Below are positions 60,296 to 63,576 of a stretch of DNA of 63,576 nucleotides, piece by piece (position 1 is the first letter of the stretch; every line of letters starts with the position of its first letter). The DNA lies in assembly GCA_034189655.1 (NCBI GenBank), contig JAXHUE010000008.1:1-63576 (forward strand), given 5' to 3'. A program made the position numbers and the translations under genes. The stretch is from JAXHUE01 sp034189655 (GTDB lineage Bacteria > Chloroflexota > Dehalococcoidia > E44-bin15). Below the pieces are notes generated by a model. That model was not told where the DNA came from. It did not search any database and saw nothing but the letters and a program-made list of their open reading frames with translations.

Positions 60296-63200
60296 CTACG
60301 GGCCATCGAGGTATGATTTGAGCGGCTGCACAGAGAAGGTCTGGTCCCCATTGAGCAGGGCCTCCACCGCGGCCCGCACCGTGTCCATGGAGGTGAAGCA
60401 GGGGATGCGCTTCTCGGCGGCGGCGCGGCGTATCTCGAAGCCATCGCTAAGCGGGCCGCGCTCGCCGGTGATGGTATTGACCACACCGCTCACGGTGCCG
60501 TCGCGGATGATGTCGACGACGTTGGGGTGGCCCTCGCCGAGCTTCCTGCTTATCATGGTCACCGGCATGCTATCGGCCCTTATCATGGCCGCCGTCCCCT
60601 CGGTGGCATAGAGCCGATACCCCAGGGAGGAGAGCCCCCTCACGATGGGCAGGGCCTCGGCCTTGTCCTTGTCGGCGATGCTCAGCAGGATGGAGCCGGC
60701 AGCGGGGAGCATGAGGTCGGCGGCGAGCAGCGCCTTGGCCAGCGCCGCGCTGAAGGTATAGTCCACGCCCATCACCTCGCCCGTGGACTTCATCTCAGGG
60801 CCGAGGTAGGTATCGACCCCGCTCAGCTTGGACATGGAGAACACCGGCGCCTTTATGGCGACCAGGCGCTGCGTGGGCCACAGGCCGCCCTGGTACCCCT
60901 GCGCGGCCAGGCCCTGTCCCAGCATCACCCTGGTGGCCACCCTGACCATGGGCACGCCGGTCACCTTGGAGATGAAGGGGACCGTCCGCGAGGCGCGGGG
61001 ATTGACCTCCAGGACGTAGACCGAGGAGCTGCCATCGGGGTTGGCCATGATATCGTACTGGATGTTCATAAGCCCCCTGACCCCAAGGGCCAGGCCGATG
61101 CGGGTGGAGTAGTCGCAGATGGTCTCCACCTCCCGCTCGGTGAGCTTCAGGCCGGGATAGACCGCCATGGAGTCGCCGCTGTGCACCCCCGCCCTCTCGA
61201 TGTGCTCCATGATGCCGGGGATGAGCACCCGCTCCCCGTCGCAGATGGCGTCCACCTCCACCTCCTTCCCCTCCAGGTACTTGTCGATGAGGACGGGGTG
61301 CCGCGAGTCGAGGGCGATGGCCAGGCTCATGTAGTGGATGAGCTCGGTGGCATTGTGCACGATCTCCATGGCGCGGCCCCCCAGCACATAGCTGGGGCGC
61401 ACCAGCACCGGGTAGCCGATGCGCTGGGCCACGTTGAGCGCACCCTCCACCGTGGTGGCAGCGCCGCCCGGCGGCTGGGGGATGCCCAGCCTGTTGAGCA
61501 GGTCTTCGAACTGGCGCCGGTCCTCGGCCTGGTCGATGGTCTCCACGCTGGAGCCGATGATGGGCATGCCGCTGCGGTAGAGGGGCTCGGCGAGGTTGAT
61601 GGCGGTCTGCCCACCGAACTGCACGATGGAGGCGGGTATGCCGTCCGCGGGGCCGTCCCCGTTCTCCAGCCCCTCGTTCTCCAGGACGTTGCGCACGCTC
61701 TCCTCGTCGAGGGACTCGAAGTAGAGACGGGCCGAGGTATCGAAGTCGGTGGAGACGGTCTCCGGGTTGGAGTTCACCATGATGCTGCGGTAGCCCGCCT
61801 CCTGCAGGGCCCACGACGAGTGGACGCTGCAGTAGTCGAACTCTATGCCCTGGCCGATGCGGATGGGGCCGCTGCCGATGACCACTGCCTTGTCGCCCGC
61901 CATGGGCTCGGCCTCGTTCTCCTCCTCGTAGGTGCTGTAGAAGTAGGGGGTCTCGGCGGCGAACTCGGCGGCGCAGGTGTCCACCATCTTGTAGACGGGG
62001 TGGATGTGCCAGTCGTGGCGCAGCTCCCTCACCTGCTCCGGGAGCCTGTCGGCCAGGGTGGCGATCTGCTCGTCGGAGAAGCCCAGGCGCTTGGCCTCCC
62101 CCATAAGCCCCGGGGTGAGCGTCTCGGAGAGCAGGCGGCGCTCCATGGCGACGATGTTGTCCAGCTTGTGGAGGAACCACGGGTCGATGGCGGTGCGGCG
62201 CGAGAGCTCCACGGGGGTGGCCCCCCTCCTCATCTCTGCCATGATGCCCCACAGGCGGAGGTCGTTGGGCTCCAGCGGGAAGCCGCGCGTCTGCCACGAC
62301 GGCTCCTCCCAGAGGAGGGACTTGGCCCCGGTCTCGAGCGAGCGCACCGCCTTCTGTATCGCCGCCTCGAAGGTGCGGTCGATGGCCATCACCTCGCCGG
62401 TGGCCTTCATCTGGGTGCCTATCTTGCGGTCGCCTGAGTGGAACTTATCGAAGGGCCAGCGCGGTATCTTGGCCACGATGTAGTCTATGCTGGGCTCGAA
62501 GGCGGCCATGGTCTTCCCGGTCACCTGGTTGGGTATCTCGTCTAAGCGGCGGCCCACGGCGATCTTGGCGGCGACGCGGGCGATGGGGTAGCCGGTGGCC
62601 TTGGAGGCCAGCGCCGAGCTGCGGCTCACCCTGGGGTTCACCTCGATGACGTAGTAGGGGGGGCGGCCGTTCTGGACGTCCTGGTACATCTTGTCTCCGC
62701 CGGGGCACCACGCCTCGGCGACGATGGGGTGGGGGGCCAGGGCGAACTGGATGTTGCACCCGCCCTCCACGCCGAGCGCCCGGATTATCTTTAAGCTCGC
62801 CGAGCGCAGCATCTGGTACTCCTTGTCGGTCAGGGTCTGGCAGGGGGCGACCACGATGCTATCGCCGGTGTGCACCCCCATGGCGTCCACGTTCTCCATG
62901 CTGCACACGGTGATGCAGTTATCGGCGGCATCGCGCATCACCTCGTACTCGATCTCCTTCCAGCCGATGACGCTCTGCTCCACCAGTATCTGGTGCACCG
63001 GGCTCACTGCGAGGCCGATGGCGGCGATGAACTCGAACTCCTCCATGGTGCTGGCGTGGCCGCCGCCGCTGCCGCCGAGGGTGTACGCCGGGCGAATGAC
63101 CACCGGCAGCCCGATGGCCGCCGCCGCCTGGCGTGCCTCGTCCATGGTGGTGGCGATGAAGCTCTGCGGCACCGGCTCTCCGATATCCATGAGCATCTTC

Positions 63201-63576
63201 TTGAACAGCTCGCGGTCCTCTGCCTTGCGGATGGTATCGATGGGGGTGCCCAGGGCGCGCATGTTGAACCTATCGAGGAGGCCGGCGTTGGCCAAATCGA
63301 CGGCGAGGTTCAAGCCCGTCTGGCCGCCCAGGGTGGGGAGCAGGCCGTCGGGGCGCTCCCGCTCCAGGATACGCCCGATGACCTCCACGGTGAGCGGCTC
63401 GATGTAGACGACGTCGGCGATGCCCTGGTCGGTCATGATGGTGGCCGGGTTAGAGTTGACCAGGACAGAGGTGACCCCCTCCTCGCGCAGCGCCTTGCAC
63501 GCCTGGGTGCCGGCGTAGTCGAACTCTGCCGCCTGCCCGATGACGATGGGCCCGGAGCCTATGACCAGTACTTTAG
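60296..63576 (-). CDS. carB: Carbamoyl-phosphate synthase large subunit (5' end outside window)
   Basis: The frame is open from the stop at 60296 to the window edge, about 1093 residues. The first residues in view, KVLVIGSGPIVIGQAAEFDY, are the known CarB N-terminus, so only about ten residues are missing. Both ATP-grasp halves (RPAYTLGGSGGGHAS; RPSYVLGGRAMEIV), the repeated GSGPIRIGQGIEFDYCSVH start of the second half, and a C-terminal MGS-like allosteric domain are present. Makes carbamoyl phosphate for pyrimidines and arginine. Confidence 0.96.
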   Translation of the reverse strand, partial: KVLVIGSGPIVIGQAAEFDYAGTQACKALREEGVTSVLVNSNPATIMTDQGIADVVYIEPLTVEVIGRILERERPDGLLPTLGGQTGLNLAVDLANAGLLDRFNMRALGTPIDTIRKAEDRELFKKMLMDIGEPVPQSFIATTMDEARQAAAAIGLPVVIRPAYTLGGSGGGHASTMEEFEFIAAIGLAVSPVHQILVEQSVIGWKEIEYEVMRDAADNCITVCSMENVDAMGVHTGDSIVVAPCQTLTDKEYQMLRSASLKIIRALGVEGGCNIQFALAPHPIVAEAWCPGGDKMYQDVQNGRPPYYVIEVNPRVSRSSALASKATGYPIARVAAKIAVGRRLDEIPNQVTGKTMAAFEPSIDYIVAKIPRWPFDKFHSGDRKIGTQMKATGEVMAIDRTFEAAIQKAVRSLETGAKSLLWEEPSWQTRGFPLEPNDLRLWGIMAEMRRGATPVELSRRTAIDPWFLHKLDNIVAMERRLLSETLTPGLMGEAKRLGFSDEQIATLADRLPEQVRELRHDWHIHPVYKMVDTCAAEFAAETPYFYSTYEEENEAEPMAGDKAVVIGSGPIRIGQGIEFDYCSVHSSWALQEAGYRSIMVNSNPETVSTDFDTSARLYFESLDEESVRNVLENEGLENGDGPADGIPASIVQFGGQTAINLAEPLYRSGMPIIGSSVETIDQAEDRRQFEDLLNRLGIPQPPGGAATTVEGALNVAQRIGYPVLVRPSYVLGGRAMEIVHNATELIHYMSLAIALDSRHPVLIDKYLEGKEVEVDAICDGERVLIPGIMEHIERAGVHSGDSMAVYPGLKLTEREVETICDYSTRIGLALGVRGLMNIQYDIMANPDGSSSVYVLEVNPRASRTVPFISKVTGVPMVRVATRVMLGQGLAAQGYQGGLWPTQRLVAIKAPVFSMSKLSGVDTYLGPEMKSTGEVMGVDYTFSAALAKALLAADLMLPAAGSILLSIADKDKAEALPIVRGLSSLGYRLYATEGTAAMIRADSMPVTMISRKLGEGHPNVVDIIRDGTVSGVVNTITGERGPLSDGFEIRRAAAEKRIPCFTSMDTVRAAVEALLNGDQTFSVQPLKSYLDGP

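Noticed and set aside
60527..62437. 636-codon plus-strand open frame antisense to carB
   Set aside because: Shadow of a well-conserved enzyme; no family resemblance.

Overview
The window is about 63.6 kb of high-GC bacterial DNA (GC-rich third codon positions, AGGAGG-type ribosome sites matching the CACCTCCTTTCT end of the 16S gene). It is most likely an uncultured anaerobe of the Chloroflexota, class Dehalococcoidia. Clues are a 16S rRNA gene not followed by 23S/5S, ferredoxin-dependent 2-oxoacid oxidoreductases, an MvhD-type hydrogenase/heterodisulfide-reductase delta fragment, flavin-linked NuoEF/HoxU modules and an archaeal-style NrpR regulator. The class assignment is an inference from gene content and the look of the 16S gene; no tree was made. 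A run of 100 N at 42554-42653 is a scaffold gap, so continuity across it is not proven.

Layout. 1-159: end of an mvhD-like gene. 295-6749 (minus): six-gene cluster nrpR-hisF-nuoE-nuoF-hoxU-gltB2, which looks like a nitrogen-responsive, NAD(P)H-linked glutamate synthase. 6936-9355: two tandem family III CoA-transferases. 9666-16692 (minus): translation/transcription block in transcription order tRNA-Thr(TGT), tRNA-Tyr, tRNA-Thr(GGT), tuf, rpmG, secE, nusG, an alpha/beta hydrolase, rplK, rplA, L10 leader, rplJ, rplL, an ABM-domain protein, radC. 17032-24428: purA, then dapA-asd-DUF169-dapB-pnp-rpsO. 24700-27337: HMG-CoA-synthase-like/DUF35 fusion plus thiolase. 27466-29529: lone 16S rRNA gene, a small membrane ORF, a decayed tRNA-Ile and an intact tRNA-Ile. 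29614-31941: MutY-like glycosylase, second DUF169 gene, plsY. 31938-38317: carotenoid cluster (glycosyltransferase, CruF-type protein, GGPP synthase, phytoene synthase, phytoene desaturase, IPP isomerase). 38715-45067: two 2-oxoacid:ferredoxin oxidoreductase clusters converging on the gap, plus a D-2-hydroxyacid dehydrogenase. 45311-51619: permuted NlpC/P60-like protein, alkyltransferase-like protein, surface-anchored caspase-like protein, dnaE. 51870-55798: class I cyclic-di-GMP riboswitch with terminator in front of a NarL-type sensor kinase/response regulator pair, a hairpin-rich spacer and three small proteins. 55977-63576: folC, a frameshifted TIGR04076 gene, a 51-residue membrane protein, a SWIM zinc-finger protein, a gamma-carbonic-anhydrase-like protein, a YjbQ-family protein, pyrK and carB (cut by the window edge).

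The most promising items for novelty are the NrpR/NuoEF-HoxU/GltB2 cluster, the c-di-GMP-switched two-component system with its hairpin-rich downstream spacer, the anchored caspase with an EF-hand, and the acyclic glycosylated carotenoid pathway in a presumed anaerobe. Many sigma-70-like promoters (TTGACA, 16-18 bp, TATAAT-like) are readable, and rpsO and folC appear to have nearly leaderless transcripts. No insertion sequence, CRISPR array, prophage or integrase gene was recognised.
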